A stretch of 64,000 nucleotides of DNA from Nymphaea colorata (lineage: Eukaryota; Streptophyta; Magnoliopsida; Nymphaeales; Nymphaeaceae), in contig NC_045150.1 of the NCBI RefSeq assembly GCF_008831285.2, positions 3,858,001 to 3,922,000 of the forward strand, read 5' to 3'. How positions within the stretch are numbered: the first letter of the stretch is position 1; the number at the start of each line of letters is the position of its first letter. The position numbers were made by a program, and so were the translations under genes. The notes under the pieces are model-generated. The model saw only the letters and a list, made by a program, of their open reading frames with translations, did no database searches and was not told where the DNA came from. This document shows, piece by piece, positions 1 through 12,262 of this stretch.

Positions 1-2512
1 CATGCTTCTGACTTTTAAAATTCTAAACTTGTGCCCTGATATCAAATTCTCACCCATTGCTCTAGGAGATGTGGAGAAAACAGTAACTTTATAGCACAAT
101 TCAAAATCTAACGACCACTAGGATAAAAATTTGAATTATAAAATTGATAAAATGAGCACAATATGAATATAACAGATACTTTTTACATGATATGCAATGC
201 ATAATCAAGAACATGACTCTAACTTCTACCTATCACACTGGGAAGCTAGAGGCTCAAACGTAATGATGTCTAGCTGCCTGGTCACAACTCCTAGCTTGCT
301 CAGCTGAAAAAGAAAAAGTTCAAAGGTGAGTCCTATTGACTTAATGAGTGTCATGTAAGAAATCGATAATCATATAAAACAAATACAACTACAACAATTA
401 AGAGATGTCTTGGCATATGAAACTTTCAAGTATAATGAACTGTCTCATATCACTTTCTTACTTATGTTCGCTCTATAACCTCAAGAGAGACTTGCTTTCC
501 TTCCTCCTTCATGGAATCTTGCAACTAGTGACCATCTTTTTTTTTTTTTTAATAGAGGAGTTGCCCCTCACCCTTTGTGGGCTACTCTTGGTCACCGCCT
601 TCAAGCAGCCCTTGCGGTCAACCATGATAGGGACTTGCTGAAAAATTTTATTAAAACTCTCATAAACTTGTCTTTCTCATTTCATAACAAGCAAATAATT
701 AATTATATCATAACTAGACACGTAAAATACCATTGTGCTAACAATCTATTGCATACTAAAACATAACCCTCAATGCTATAGCAGTTTAAACAAACAAGCA
801 CACATGCTTTAAAAAAGTTATAGTAAAAACTGCTCACCGAACAACAAAACACTAATTAGTACGTTCTTTGGCCACATCCTTGGGTGTATTTTTGTAGTCC
901 ATCCCACCTAAACAAAACAATAGATGCAATTAGCATACTTTGTGAAGGATATTAACCTATTTTTCTTACACGACCAGCGGTCTCACCAATCATAACCTAT
1001 CAAACATGCTGTCCAAACAAGAATAACACATACAGGACTTGGAAAACCCCCTTCTTATCCTCAATTTATCCTTAATTTGAATAAGCTTCTAGTCTAAAAT
1101 GAAATTTTTAAAAGAATTATAGAAACTAAAATTTGCATTACCTTACCTTCTTTACCATTTTTCTCTTCCTCTATTCCTCAATTTCTTGTCTGCCCCCCTT
1201 TCTCCCTCGTCTCTTCTCTCGTTCTCCCTCTCTATGACTTCACCTCTCCTACTCTTGCTTTCTCATTCTTTCCCTGCCTCACTTTCTTGTTCTCTCAAAC
1301 TCATTCTTTGAAAAGAGATGCTAATCTTACTCAGTAACTTGAATTTCTTCAAAAAGAAAATTGTTGATCATAGACATGAAAGGGTGACGAACTGTTTTAG
1401 ATTCTTCCTCAGTTTGATGTTGTTTTTTCTAGATGTTAGCCTTTGAATCATCGATATGTTTTTGCAATAAATTGTCAGGCACTGGACTTCTTTAAATCTT
1501 GTGGTACCACCATACTTTATTTCCTCTTTTTTGTGGAATCTCTCAAGGTAAGCTTGGTTTTGCCTCCTCAAATACATTTGTTTGATAAGAAAAATAATAT
1601 ATGTTTTTTGGTAATATTTTGCATTATATTTTTTATTGATTGATAATGTTTGTGACTATGTTTTGTTGAAATGTAATATTTAATTTCTCATAGAAAAAAA
1701 TAAGTTTGTTTAATTTATTTTCTGTTGTTGAAATGTTATATCCTAGTATTAAATTGACACTTTCCGGTCACTGTGGGATGAATACTGAATGTCAATTGGT
1801 GACTCTGAAGCTGAACGTCAATTTTATAAACTCCTTCAGCATCTAATGAATTGTGATGCTACTTTTGGTACTGAACTGTATATTGATTAACAAAAGTTGT
1901 GAACAAGATTCAATCTGGCGTGACTAGTATGACTGATTTCTGGCGCTGTCAATGTTATCCATCTTGATAATGTTTTCTATTGTGTGGACCTATACAGAGT
2001 TTTATTACCACTACTTTAGACCTATACAGAGTTCTATTGTGTGAACATCTTGATAACGTTTTCTATTACCACTACTTTAGACTTGTCTAGATGAGCTAGT
2101 GGAACTATTTCCGCCTCATCTTGATGGAATGCGATTAATATATAGGCTGTGTAATGCCAGATTTGGATGCCATTCAAAGAGTAGTTTTCTGGTGTAGAAA
2201 TTAATAATTCATTTTTTCTTTGGCACTGGTTCTTTTTTCTCTAGGTGGCATAAGCCTAGGTTGTCCTGAAAATTGTGGTGCTGCTAGGATGCTTTTGACT
2301 CTGCTCTATGAAGTCTTATAACGAGCAATCACAACTTGGCCCCCAAGATTGATTCACTCCTTAAATGCCATTGTCCCCTTTTAGGAGTATTTCAGAATCT
2401 GAAAAAAAAAATCTGCCTTTCATATTTGCGACCTAATCTCCAGTGCTTAATTTCCCAGGAATAGTTGAGATGATTCACATCAAGGTCTAACATATTAGAA
2501 TCTGGTAGCTAT
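1..2512. other. AT-rich DNA, no gene recognised
   Basis: Both strands hold only short open frames (up to about 78 codons) with no recognisable domain. A pyrimidine-rich stretch lies at about 1150-1290. The minus-strand frame across 1370-1560 is lysine- and arginine-rich and might be a decayed exon, but I cannot assign it. Nothing else is supportable here. Confidence 0.6.
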
Positions 2513-2514
2513 TT

Positions 2515-2516
<2 letters not shown>

Positions 2517-2548
<32 letters not shown>
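2517..2548. repeat. (TA)n microsatellite
   Basis: An uninterrupted run of about 15 TA units lies directly before the palindrome at 2553-2654. A second TA tract forms the centre of that palindrome. Confidence 0.95.
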
Positions 2549-2550
<2 letters not shown>

Positions 2551-2552
2551 AA

Positions 2553-2654
2553 GAGAGAAATTGGTGGAAACCAGACCAATCTCTCTCTCTCTCTATATAT
2601 ATATATATTTAGAGAGAGAGAGAGAGATTGGTCTGGTTTCCACCAATTTCTCTC
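2553..2654. repeat. Snap-back palindrome with 42-bp arms
   Basis: The left arm (2553-2594) begins GAGAGAAATTGGTGGAAACC and ends in a CT repeat. The right arm (2613-2654) is its reverse complement by eye, starting in a GA repeat. The loop of about 18 bases is mostly TA. The arms combine a unique 28-bp sequence with simple repeats, so this is more than a self-complementary microsatellite. It could be a fold-back element or an inverted duplication made by replication slippage. The long perfect arms argue that it is young. Confidence 0.9.
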
Positions 2655-2744
2655 TATCTCTCTCTCCACACACACATATACATATAGAGTGTAAGTCTCA
2701 ACAGGAAGTCAGAGACAAAATTGGCAAAACATGAATTTCTTGAC

Positions 2745-3127
2745 GACTATAGCAGTCCGGACATAAATCTCAATATATGGTGAATCATAGGGAGAAGCAA
2801 ATATTTCCCAATGGCTGAAACCATTGGAAAGAAATTCAAATTTCTGATGGTTTCAACTATTGGGAAATGTAATTCGCAATGCTTGAAGCAGTTGGGCTAA
2901 AATAACTCCTAATGGTTCTAGGTGTCGGGGAATTAAATTCATCGTTTACGATGCCTAAAGTTGTTAGGAAAGTTTTCTAACTAACGATGGTTTTGGGCAT
3001 TGGTAATACAACTGCTGATGGGATTTTCCCGAAAACTCAAGAGCCATTGGTAATTACACCGCTGACCACTCACCCTGGTCTTTGCCAATGGTTAGGGCCA
3101 TCAGTAGTTGTTATGACTGTTATAGTG
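2745..3127. mobile_element. CACTA-like miniature element (383 bp)
   Basis: The left end reads GACTATAGCAGTC and the right end, reverse-complemented, reads CACTATAACAGTC, giving imperfect terminal inverted repeats. The interior holds several degenerate direct and inverted copies of an ATGGTT/ACCATT motif (for example near 2810-2870, 2910, 2985 and 3090), like the subterminal repeats of CACTA transposons. No transposase is present, so it would be non-autonomous. I see no convincing 3-bp target duplication. Family assignment is an inference from the ends and the subterminal repeats. Confidence 0.5.
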
Positions 3128-3789
3128 GTAGTCAATTTCAAAGTTTCAGTTCTGTTTTCACCTAGTTATCTGCTTTTTGATTTTTGAACTTGCATGTTTA
3201 CTTTCCGTTAAACTTTTTACATAGGATAGCTATTAGCTAATGTCAGTTTAGGTTACATTTAATTATTTGCTTTTATTATAGTTTCTTAATACGAAATTTT
3301 CATGAACTTTTTTATTTATTATTTCATGTTTTTTTATTGTTGCTACTAAGGCTTCTAATGAGGCACATTACTTTGCTTGAGAATTCCTTTTGAGAACCTT
3401 GGCATGCTCTTGAAAGGATTTCAAGTTCTAGTCCAGGACTTTGTATGCTTGCTTGTTTTCTTTCTTTGATTGACTGTGAACATTTGGATTTCTTGTAGAC
3501 ACTTTTATTATTTGTTAGTAGTAAAGTTGAATTTATCTAACTTGGACATCTACCTTGTTTTTCAATTCTTTATGTAATTCCCAACATTCTTGTATATATT
3601 GCTTTTTATTATTTGGTAACTGACTTTCACTTCATTTAATTGACAAGATCATTTAAAATTTAGAGGAACAGCGATGTCAAGCTAGTTACATAAGTTGACC
3701 ATGGAACAAACCTAAGTGGGAGGTGTATGTTCTTGGACAAATATTGCTTCTTTGGTAACTGAGTGACATAGACTGACGCGTTTTACAAA
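3128..3789. other. AT-rich spacer, nothing recognised
   Basis: The sequence is AT-rich, with no domain-bearing frame and no clear repeat. Confidence 0.5.
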
Positions 3790-4290
3790 GTCAAAGACTT
3801 GAGGCCAAATTAAATGCAGTAAATTTAAGAGATTTTTGACCCATCTCATTGTGTATTACAATCTATAAAATCATTACAAGGTTGATGTTGAATAGAATGA
3901 AAAATATATTTTGGCTACTCTTATTGGAGCAGAACAAGGTGCATTTTGGCCCCAACAAGTTATTTAAGATCAAATCCTGTTCATACATGAAATGGTGCAT
4001 AGTATAGAGAATTCAATGAGGAGTGGATACTACAGATCATTAAGAGCCTCACTTCCCCAACATTTCTTTGGTGACAAATGGTAGACATGGTAAATTTTTT
4101 TGAAAGTACTAGAGGTATCCATCAAGGAGACCCACTTTAACCCTACCTATTCATTATCATTGTGGAAATGCTTGCAAGAAGACTGAAGTGGGAGACCTAC
4201 GGGAAAAATAACTTGTTACCTAAAATTCAAGGGTCAAGATGGCTACTACGAGATTTATACTTCACTTATGACATAATTCTATGGAACAAC
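3790..4290 (+). pseudogene. LINE reverse-transcriptase relic
   Basis: Conceptual reading in shifting frames gives phrases typical of plant L1-type reverse transcriptase. There is a degraded 'DFRPISL' region near 3800. Around 3885-3980 a stretch resembles 'RMKNI...LIGPEQGAF'. Around 4115-4160 'IHQGDPL' is followed by a stop and then 'PYLFII'. Near 4255 a 'YFTYDIILWN' stretch stands where active enzymes have 'FADD'. Stops and frame changes occur throughout, so it is a dead fragment. It ends abruptly at about 4290, where sequence of the neighbouring LTR-retrotransposon family begins. Confidence 0.7.
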
Positions 4291-5250
4291 AGCGGCCGAG
4301 CTATGATGAAGGTCCTGCTCAGTCAACAGAAGTCTGGCAGAACAGGAGCTGTGCTAAATCCGCAGGCTCCACCTCCTTTGGCCGAGGTGTAAGGGACAAG
4401 CGCAGGGAGAACGGCCATGACAAACTGCAGCAGGGAGAGGACTGGCTGCAGGGGGAAGAAGATGGGTATGCACGATATTCCCCTTGGTGCACATACAACC
4501 GGTATGATCCGCAAGAAAATGGATGCTTTTCTGCTTGAGTAATGTCTGAAATTATGCAGGAAGCATTCCAACCCTGTTGGAACTCCCACAGCATGCGCTG
4601 GACAAAGCAGGTTCATGTTGTCTACCAAGACGACCGAATTGCTGCAACAGACCTGCGTTATTCTGAAGATTTTCCGGCAAAGGGTAGAAGTGTGCAGGAA
4701 GAGGCAGGAACCTGTTTGAAGGAGAATGGCTGGAATATTGAACAAAGGACTAAGGTGTGCCTTCTCAAGGAGAAAAGTGCGCTGAACCAGTCCACGACAC
4801 CCAGCAATCCTGCACAGCCGAATGACTTCCTTCAAAGGTAGTTGCAACAAACTAAGGGCCAGGGCATGGTGATTGAAGCCCATAAACAGCCTACGACAGC
4901 CGTCTCATATCACCTCAAGATGAGAATGAAGCAGCCAACAAGAAGCATCCAGCGCCTATGTCATCACTCAGCCCGCCTGCACAGCCAGACGTCGGACTCT
5001 AATAGCAAGCTGGAAGCTTGGTCGTTGAGGCTGACACTCAACAACAGCTTGCTAAGACGAAGACTAAGACTAAAAACACAGCAGATCAAGGCGATCCACA
5101 GCCGCACACATTGGGTGAATCGACCTTTGAATGCTCACAGGTTGAAGGCAATGTCGAGAGGACTGAATCCAGTAATCAGTCATCTTCTAAGGAATCTCAA
5201 TCTGTGACAATCATCAAGCTGAATGACTCCCTACGTCCGATGAAAACAGC
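4290..5250 (+). mobile_element. Truncated internal part of the LTR-retrotransposon family
   Basis: This stretch resembles the internal region at about 7830-8900 in the same window: the same order of motifs and closely similar phrases (for example 'GGTCCTGCTCAG' at 4310 and 7849). Part of it is also similar to about 18.1-18.6 kb. No intact gag or pol frame is present. It joins directly to the LTR-like segment that begins near 5300, so it is a third, truncated copy of the family. It is classed by similarity within the window only. Confidence 0.55.
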
Positions 5251-5299
5251 CAACACTCGGATGCATTTGAGATTGCCTCTGCCACAACCGAAAACCTAT

Positions 5300-6700
5300 T
5301 GGCGGCATTGTTTGGCATCCTGTCAATCCATTCCGGTGACAGGCCTGTTCATCAACTCGCAGCATTGTTTGGCATTGCCTCGGCGTCTACTCCAGTGGTC
5401 TTCTTCCCTCACATTGCATAGATTAGTTCCTTGGTCTCCTATTGTTTCGACAAGTCTAAGCTCAACCAATGCCATGATTCTAGCTTGTCGGAATCAATCG
5501 ATCTTCCCTCCCCTGTTCGCACAAGGGAGGAAACAACGATTGTTCTCCTCCATGGCGTTGGCACCTCTGTTGATCATTCTCCAAGATATTGCATTGGAGT
5601 AACCCTGAGAGTGTTGTGGTTCCAACAAAACCAAGCTTGACCGGAACCATCGCCGGAGCCGGCCAGAATCCCTAGATTTCTGGCCGCCTCCCCCTGCTAC
5701 GATTTCTTCTTCAACGTGAGGAGCAGGCCAACCGACCACTGTCTCACACATTCAAAAATCTGGCATCGGAGTTGGCCAGAATCTGGCAAAGTCCACTCAC
5801 CTATTGGCGGCCGCTCAGCCCTGTGTGTGAAACAACCCGACAGTTACCGCTTCCAACTTTGAAAAATTGGCATTGATTCCACAGACCCCCTTTCATTGGG
5901 AATCAGACATGCAGCATCGCCTGGGAGTCCCGGTTCTAACACATCGATACTCGATCAGAACTGATGATGGAGTCGGCCAGAATCTAAGTTTTTCCAGTCC
6001 CCTGTTTCTGAGATTGCAGACCTTGTTGCAGCAGAACATGTATCTGTTCACAGGGCCATAACTTCGGATTCTGGTGTTGAAAATCAACAAGAGTGAGTTC
6101 ATTGTCTTGCTTACTTCCTCACGGCTCCAAGGAACTATAGCACGAAGAAATCCGAGCAGAAACCCAAAATTTGTAGAGGTGTGACATTGCACCTGTTCCT
6201 ACGCCACTATCTCTACAACTATAGAAATCACATCTCTGATCAGCGGGACATATTTTCAGATTCCAATGCCGAATAGATGCAACGAACCATAGAACCATAG
6301 AACAAGCCAATCGGAGCCGTGAGCTCAAATTTGTAGAACAGTGAAGTTGCCCCTGTCCGTTGACAAAATTCTACTACTGTGACTGTGGCTGCGTTTCCTA
6401 CTCCAGTCTCGCCTCGACATCTCAAGTAAGGTCTCAGTCTGCGGCAATCTCACTGCCTGCACTGCTGTCGGCAAAGTTGGGACGATGGGGAGTCACGGCT
6501 GAAGTGTTGTAAGAGGTAGGACTGGGTCGGGAAATCTGTAACCAGTTAGGCGTTGTTGCAAAGCCAAGGTCCTGTCTGGCTGGGCATTGCTTGTGACAAG
6601 GAGTTAACCTCTCTTAGTTCTGTTTTTGGTAGTTGTTTCCAAAGGTAATCCAAGGTGGTAGCATCTGCTTGGCAGTGCCTCGGCCAGGTGGTCCTCTCAT
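5300..6700 (+). mobile_element. LTR-like segment, copy 1
   Basis: This segment is similar along its length to 15345-16930. Shared stretches include the CCCCCTGCTA/TGATTTCTTCTT block near 5690 and 15525, the CAGACATG/GGACATGCAGCATCGCCT block near 5908 and 15842, and the CCAAGGTGGTAGCATCTGCT block near 6650 and 16870. It ends a few bases before a primer-binding site at 6704, as expected of a 5' LTR. Divergence is high and the outer boundary is approximate. The unusual length (about 1.4 kb) could include some adjacent sequence. Confidence 0.55.
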
Positions 6701-6703
6701 TGG

Positions 6704-6715
6704 TGGTATCAGAGC
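6704..6715 (+). other. Retrotransposon primer-binding site (tRNA-iMet)
   Basis: The sequence TGGTATCAGAGC matches the usual plant LTR-retrotransposon site complementary to the 3' end of initiator methionine tRNA. It lies just downstream of the LTR-like segment, and the homologous position in copy 2 (16936) is conserved. Confidence 0.8.
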
Positions 6716-9010
6716 GGAGGTACATCCACGGCGACTCCAAAACACAAAGTCACCCTTCCTTCACCGATGCACTAGAAGCCGCCTTTAAATTGGCCCCTGC
6801 AATGTGGGAGAGAGGTAATACCTGTCCCCCTATTTCTATAAGAAGATACGGTTCTATGGGCATTTTCAAACCTGCGCCAGCAAGGTACCCCTCTATTCAT
6901 CAGGCTCTATTTTCAGATTCCTTTGTGGGATCCTCACAAGAAGGGTCGGACTGGTGCAACCGCACTCGTAGGGGTTTTTGTCATTGTGGGTCTACCTTCG
7001 CATCGGAAGAAGAGCCTCATTCATCACTGTGCGAAAGATCAGGTTCAGTGCTGTTTTCAAGTGCAGTCCAAGGAAGTGATTGCAGCATTGTCATGGGTTA
7101 TAGGTGTCGGTTTGGCCTAAGATTTCTCAGACTCTCACATAACTATTGCAGTGAGATGGCGCAGCGGAATTTCTTTCAATAAGTGCTGGTTACTTATGTG
7201 CTTTCGCGGAAAGACCCACTAACAGGCACAACAAGCAGAACAACGTCAGACCCCCGTTTCAGGTAGCTGCAAGATGAGTGACCAGTGGAGGGACTCTTTA
7301 GAGGACTGGCACAATCCCTTGAGTCATCCGGTCAACCTATCATCCCACATGGGGGAACTTGCTGCATGAAAGATAAGACAAACATCGGAAGGCATCCGTC
7401 TAATGGCTGGACTAAATGAGTTGCGCGAAATGTTAATCAACCTCGCCCCATCTCCTGGAAATATGTCCAAACCTACCGACGAAAGAGTCGACCCCTTAAG
7501 ATGGGTAGCAAGCTGGACTGGACCTTCCAGCAAAACACAGGATGCTGCCTCTTATCATAGGGCTCCTCCAACCAGTGCAAATCTTTGGACTGAACAAGCC
7601 ACTCGACGTGGACTGGCAGAGGACCATTGCAGGCCAGCCTACAAAGCAGCAGAGTCCTGGTGGAATGAGGGCAGTAGGCGTGAAATTTTCGCGAACTAGG
7701 AAGAAGGTGGGTGTGCAACAGAAAATCGCAGCAAGGAAGGAACCCGACCTTGTTGGAACTACCGCGGCGAAAGCTGGACCGATCAGGTTCAGCCTAGCTA
7801 TCACACTCAGGCAGCAATCCAACGGTAGTGGCCAAGCTATGTCGAAGGTCCTGCTCAGCCAGTGCCCATGCTGACTAACACAGCAGCCGGTTTAAGCAAC
7901 CTACCAACGTGGGCCAAACTACGATGAAGATCGAGCCTGGCAAAATGAAGATGGGCAGATCAGCAACGACACCAATGCTGCAGACTCCACCTTCTATGAC
8001 AAGGTGCGAAGGACTGGAGTGTGGTCGAAGGCCATGACAGGAGGCAGCAGGGTGGAGTATGGCAGCCTCGACAAACCCCATGTCGCGCGCCTACCCGGGA
8101 CGATCTGTCTGAAGTTCAAGGCTTCCCAGCTCAAACAATAACTGAAAATGCACAAAAGGAGAAGAGAGCCTGGCTGCGTATGAACTAGTATAGCTGGCTC
8201 AGTGATCAAAGAACTAGAAAGGTTCTTCGCAAAAAGTGACAATAGTCCTTGTTGGGTCTAACTATGGCACCCAGCAACACGGTCCAGCCGAGCGTTTTTC
8301 CTGAAGGGAACTCAGCAGCCAGCAAAGGGCCTGAACCTGGTGGTTGACTCTAACAAACCTTCAGCAGCACTTGAAGAGTCTCTGTCAATGCACAAGCTTG
8401 AGAACACTGTCACTCAACTCGATGCACAGCAAGCTTTGTCGAACCTACCAGCCAAGGTTGTTGATCCCCTGCAGTCTAGTGAGGACAGCCCCTTACAGGT
8501 CAGCAAGAGCAGCCAACAAACCAACTGTTGCCTACCCATTCCGGTACCTCCAGAAAAGCCTGTGCTTTTTACGCGCAGCAAGATGGGAGCTTGGGCATGA
8601 GTGTGGTCAAGTCAATGGCCTCAAGGGAGATGACAAACCAGTCGCCATTCCGATGCTGTCGAAGGAGCGAGAGCATGACAGGAGGAACTCCAATCAGACT
8701 GCTATCTATATAATGACAGAAAAGAAAGCAGCAAAAAATGTGCTCGTGATTGTGGCATTAACACCCAGCGCTAAAGAACTAAGTAAGAGGAGCTATCTTG
8801 GCATCAAGGGAGCAGTAATACTCGTTGATGCTAAGGCTGCCCAAGACGTCTGCAAGCCACATGCTGCTCAGCAAAGGGACAGCATAGGAGGACCCTTCGG
8901 TGCTGCCTAGGATGGGGAAGACTGCGTACTAGGCCAACTGCTCCATACTAGTCTCGTCATGTTCATTGGGGGATTAACTCGTCCAAAGTTTGACAGCCCA
9001 TGGCTGGGAC
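6716..9010 (+). mobile_element. Internal region of LTR retrotransposon copy 1, interrupted by hAT
   Basis: The sequence downstream of the primer-binding site is similar to that at 16950-18900. For example 'GGTTTGGCCTAAGATTTCTC' near 7110 compares with 'GGTTTGGTCTGAGATTTCTC' near 17045. The open frames are short and in different phases (for example 8340-8600 and 8344-8910) and I recognise no domain in them. The region is cut at 9010 by the hAT element. Retrotransposon-like sequence resumes at 12263, although the exact continuity of the original element across the insertion is not proven. Confidence 0.5.
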
Positions 9011-12000
9011 CAATGTTACCTATATCGTATAGGTCGAAGAAACCTATATGTTATGCTGCGATACAAGGAAAAAACTATAAAGGGGCCCAACAGCCACTTT
9101 TTTGCATGATCTTTTAAAAACCTACACTCTTCTCTCTCTCTCTTTTCTTGTTTCTAAACACTGCAAGAGAAATGGGAGGGAGAGATTTTCCCCATTCGCA
9201 TCAAGCATTACCGGTGAAGAAGCTTTCTTCCTCGAAGTGGGAAGTTGGGAACGGTGGGAAGCTTGGAAAAAAGAGGGTTTTTTGGTGTCTAACACCAAGA
9301 AAGTAAGAAATAACTCATTTTCACTGTTGAAGCATTCATTTCTATTATTTCCTACATTTATTTGTATGTTTTTACTTGTTTTGTAAAGATATAATGTCAG
9401 ATGATGCATGGCAGTGATGTACAAGGGTGAATCCTAAAGACAGGTTAAATGTTAGGTGCAATTTTTGTAAACAAATCATATCAGGAGGGTTCTCTCGCTT
9501 TAAACATGATATAGTTGGTACGCACAGCGATGTGGCTCAATGCAGTGTCTTTCAAGAGAACCCATTGCCACCCTATGTTAAGCACCAATGTTTGGAGCTT
9601 ATTAACGTTGTGAAAGCAAATAGGATTGAAAAGGAAATGTGAGATGCAGATCTTAGATATGGAACCCATATGAAGAGGAAGGAAGCGAAGATGTTGAGCT
9701 TGAAGAAGAAGATTTTGGTGTCAGTTTGGGAACAACTAAAGGGAAAGGTGTCATGCATAGAGGTGGTTGTTCTTCAACTGCCACCAGAAAAAAAAGAGGT
9801 GCAAGTGCAAGTACAGGTTTACGAGAATGTGGCAGGATTCATGGTCGTATTATTGGAACTGGTGACGGTAGAGTACCTACTATGAGGTCCAGTATTGGGT
9901 CTGGTTCGATCAAGAATTTTTTTTCCAAATATACCGTACAACCATGTGTTCAAAGGATATTGTTGAAGCAGCAAATGAAACCATAGGAAGGTGGTTCCAT
10001 GACGCTTCCATTCTCTTTAATGCAACAAACTCTTTCCATTTTTAGGCTATAGCAGATGCGACTACTTTCGTAGGCTGCAGGTATAAAATACCCTCTTATC
10101 ATAAATTGTGAGGTAAAATTCTTAATAATGTAGTTAAAGATGTCTAAGGCATATTGTGATGAATTGAAATTGAGCTGGAAAGAGACAAGATGCAGTGTAA
10201 TGGCAGATGGGTCGATAGACATCAAGAACAGAACATTGGTAAACTTCCTTGTATATTGCCCCTTAGGTACAATGTTCTTAAAATCTGTTGATTTGTCTGA
10301 TACTTCTAAGACTATTGATGTTTTGTGTGAGATTTTTGATAAAGTTATACAAGAAGTTGGGCCTCAGAATATCGTGCAATTCATCACTCATAATGCTACA
10401 AATTATAAAGCTACAGGTAAAATGTTAGCAGCATGATATAAGACATTTTATTGGAGCCCATGTGCTGCTCACTGGGTAAATCTAATGCTTCAAGATCTTG
10501 ATGAAAGAGATGATATGAAGTGGACAGTTCAAAGATGCCAATAAATTATGAAGTTTATTTATAATCATGCTTATGTCTTGAATTTAATGAGAAAATTTAC
10601 AAATGGTGCTGAGTTGATTCGACCTGCACAAACATGATTTGCTACAAATGTTTTGACTTTGAAGGGTATACTCAAGCAAAGAAATCCTCTTAGGCAGATG
10701 TTTTCAAGTGATGATTGAGCTACATATCCACATTCCTATAAAAGAAAGGCCATGACAATTGTGGATACCATATTCAATGCTAACTTTTGGGAATCATGTG
10801 TGAACTTACTGAAGATTTTGTGTACCTCTAGTGAAAGTCCACAGATTAGTTGATAGTGAAGATAGACCATCTATTGGATATTTATATGAGGCTATGGACA
10901 AAACAAAAGAGGCTATTAGGGATAATATGAAGGGAGAAAAGAAGTTGTACGTGCCTATATGGAAGATTATAGATGAAAGGTGGTTTGGCCATCTTCATCG
11001 CCCACTTCATGTAGTTGTCTACTACCTAAATCCTGCTATTAGATATCTTCCCACTTTTAAAAAGGATAGAGAGGTCGAGTGTGGCATGTTGGATTGTATT
11101 GAGATGTTAGTAAGTGATTATAGTGAACAAGAAGCTATCCATGTGTTGATCAACAAATATGATAATGGTTCTGGTAGCATGGGGAGAGACACAACAATTC
11201 GATGCAGGTCATCTTTGCGTCCAAGTATTTCACAAAGGGACTTTATACTTTTTGGTTATTTTATTTGTTGTTTCTACCTTCTCATATATTTATACTGTAT
11301 CATATTTACTTTCCATCTGTTATTAGATTTGTGGCGGGATAGGTTTGGGCTTGATTTTCTAGAATTAGAGAAGCTTGTAATAAGAATCCTCAGCCAAACA
11401 TGTAGTGCAACTGGATATGAAAAAATTAGAGTGTATTTCAGCACATGCAGAGTAAGAAAAGGAATATGCTAGAACATAAAAGGTTGAATGATTGTTTTCG
11501 TTCGTTATAATATGAAGTTGAGACAAAGGTAAATTAAATACATCTATTATGCAAAATAGCCAATTCTAATATATATTTTAATTTTTAACAATTTGTTAAT
11601 TTTTTCTCTTGTTACATTTTAGGGAAATAGAAGCAACATCTATGAGGAAGCATCACACTCAATATGATCCTATCAGCCTTGACCATTTTGATGTATTAGA
11701 TTCTTGTGTTGAAGAAGAACCATCCTCAATCCTTGATGAGGACGATCTTGATTTTTTTAACATTGAAGGAGCAATGGAGATTATTGAAGAAGAAGAGGCT
11801 GGGGAGCAATTGAATGTTGGTGAGGTTCCAACAGAGGGGATAGAAGCAATTAATGAAGAAAATGAAGATGATGATGCAGATGACGAGGATTATCGTTGAA
11901 TCGTGAAAGATGATAACTACATGTTTTGAACTTATGAATGGTGATGTAATCTAATTCTCTTTGGCATGCTAAGAGGATAAGACTCATGGATATTATGTTA

Positions 12001-12262
12001 TTTTGAATATCTGATTTCTTATTTTGGAATGTTTTGTTCATATACATGAATGTTCCTTTCAATACATTTTTCTTAATTTTTTCTTTTTTTTGCTTATTTT
12101 TTTTTATTTATGTTCTTTTTTCTATTTTTCTGATTTTTTAATATTTTTTAAAAATTAGAAAATTAAATTTACGATACGCTACACTACATTTATGATAGAT
12201 TACGATACGGTGTATAGGTCGGCCCAACCGATATGCCATACACAACGCCTTTTACAACATTG
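9011..12262. mobile_element. hAT-family DNA transposon (3252 bp)
   Basis: The ends are CAATGTT at 9011 and AACATTG at 12262, a short terminal inverted repeat. They are flanked by GCTGGGAC (9003-9010) and GCTAGGAC (12263-12270), an 8-bp target duplication with one mismatch, which is the hAT hallmark. The interior encodes a broken hAT transposase on the plus strand. The mismatch in the target duplication and the stops in the coding region point to an old insertion. It sits inside older LTR-retrotransposon sequence, so the order of events can be read. Confidence 0.8.
9427..11899 (+). pseudogene. hAT transposase, degenerate (BED finger, DUF659, dimerisation region)
   Basis: Fragments in the expected order are visible. 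A BED-type zinc finger lies at about 9455-9520 (C-x2-C followed by FKHDIVGTH). A DUF659-like block spans 10140-10436 (SWKETRCSVMADG, then LVNFLVYCPLGT). After a stop comes YWSPCAAHWVNLMLQDL near 10450, then a block at 10831-11180. A C-terminal hAT dimerisation stretch lies at 11330-11480 (LVIRILSQTCSATGYE, then a frameshift in what would be the ERNWS-like region). An acidic tail spans 11609-11899. At least seven stops or frame changes break it. The product would have bound element ends and catalysed cut-and-paste transposition. Gaps near 11215-11330 and 11480-11620 may be introns. Confidence 0.8.

Noticed and set aside
405-766. Short plus-strand open frames (78 and 63 codons)
   Set aside because: They overlap in different frames, are low in complexity in part (poly-T region), and have no domain or splice context.
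2553-2654. MicroRNA precursor
   Set aside because: The stem is perfectly paired and contains simple repeats, unlike typical plant miRNA stems. No small-RNA evidence is available, so I kept it only as a palindrome.
2513-2734. 73-codon frame made of IY and SL repeats
   Set aside because: It is a translation of the TA and CT microsatellites within the palindrome, not a gene.
4323-4883. 186-codon minus-strand frame
   Set aside because: Opposite strand of retrotransposon sequence, with no recognisable domain. It probably stays open by chance.
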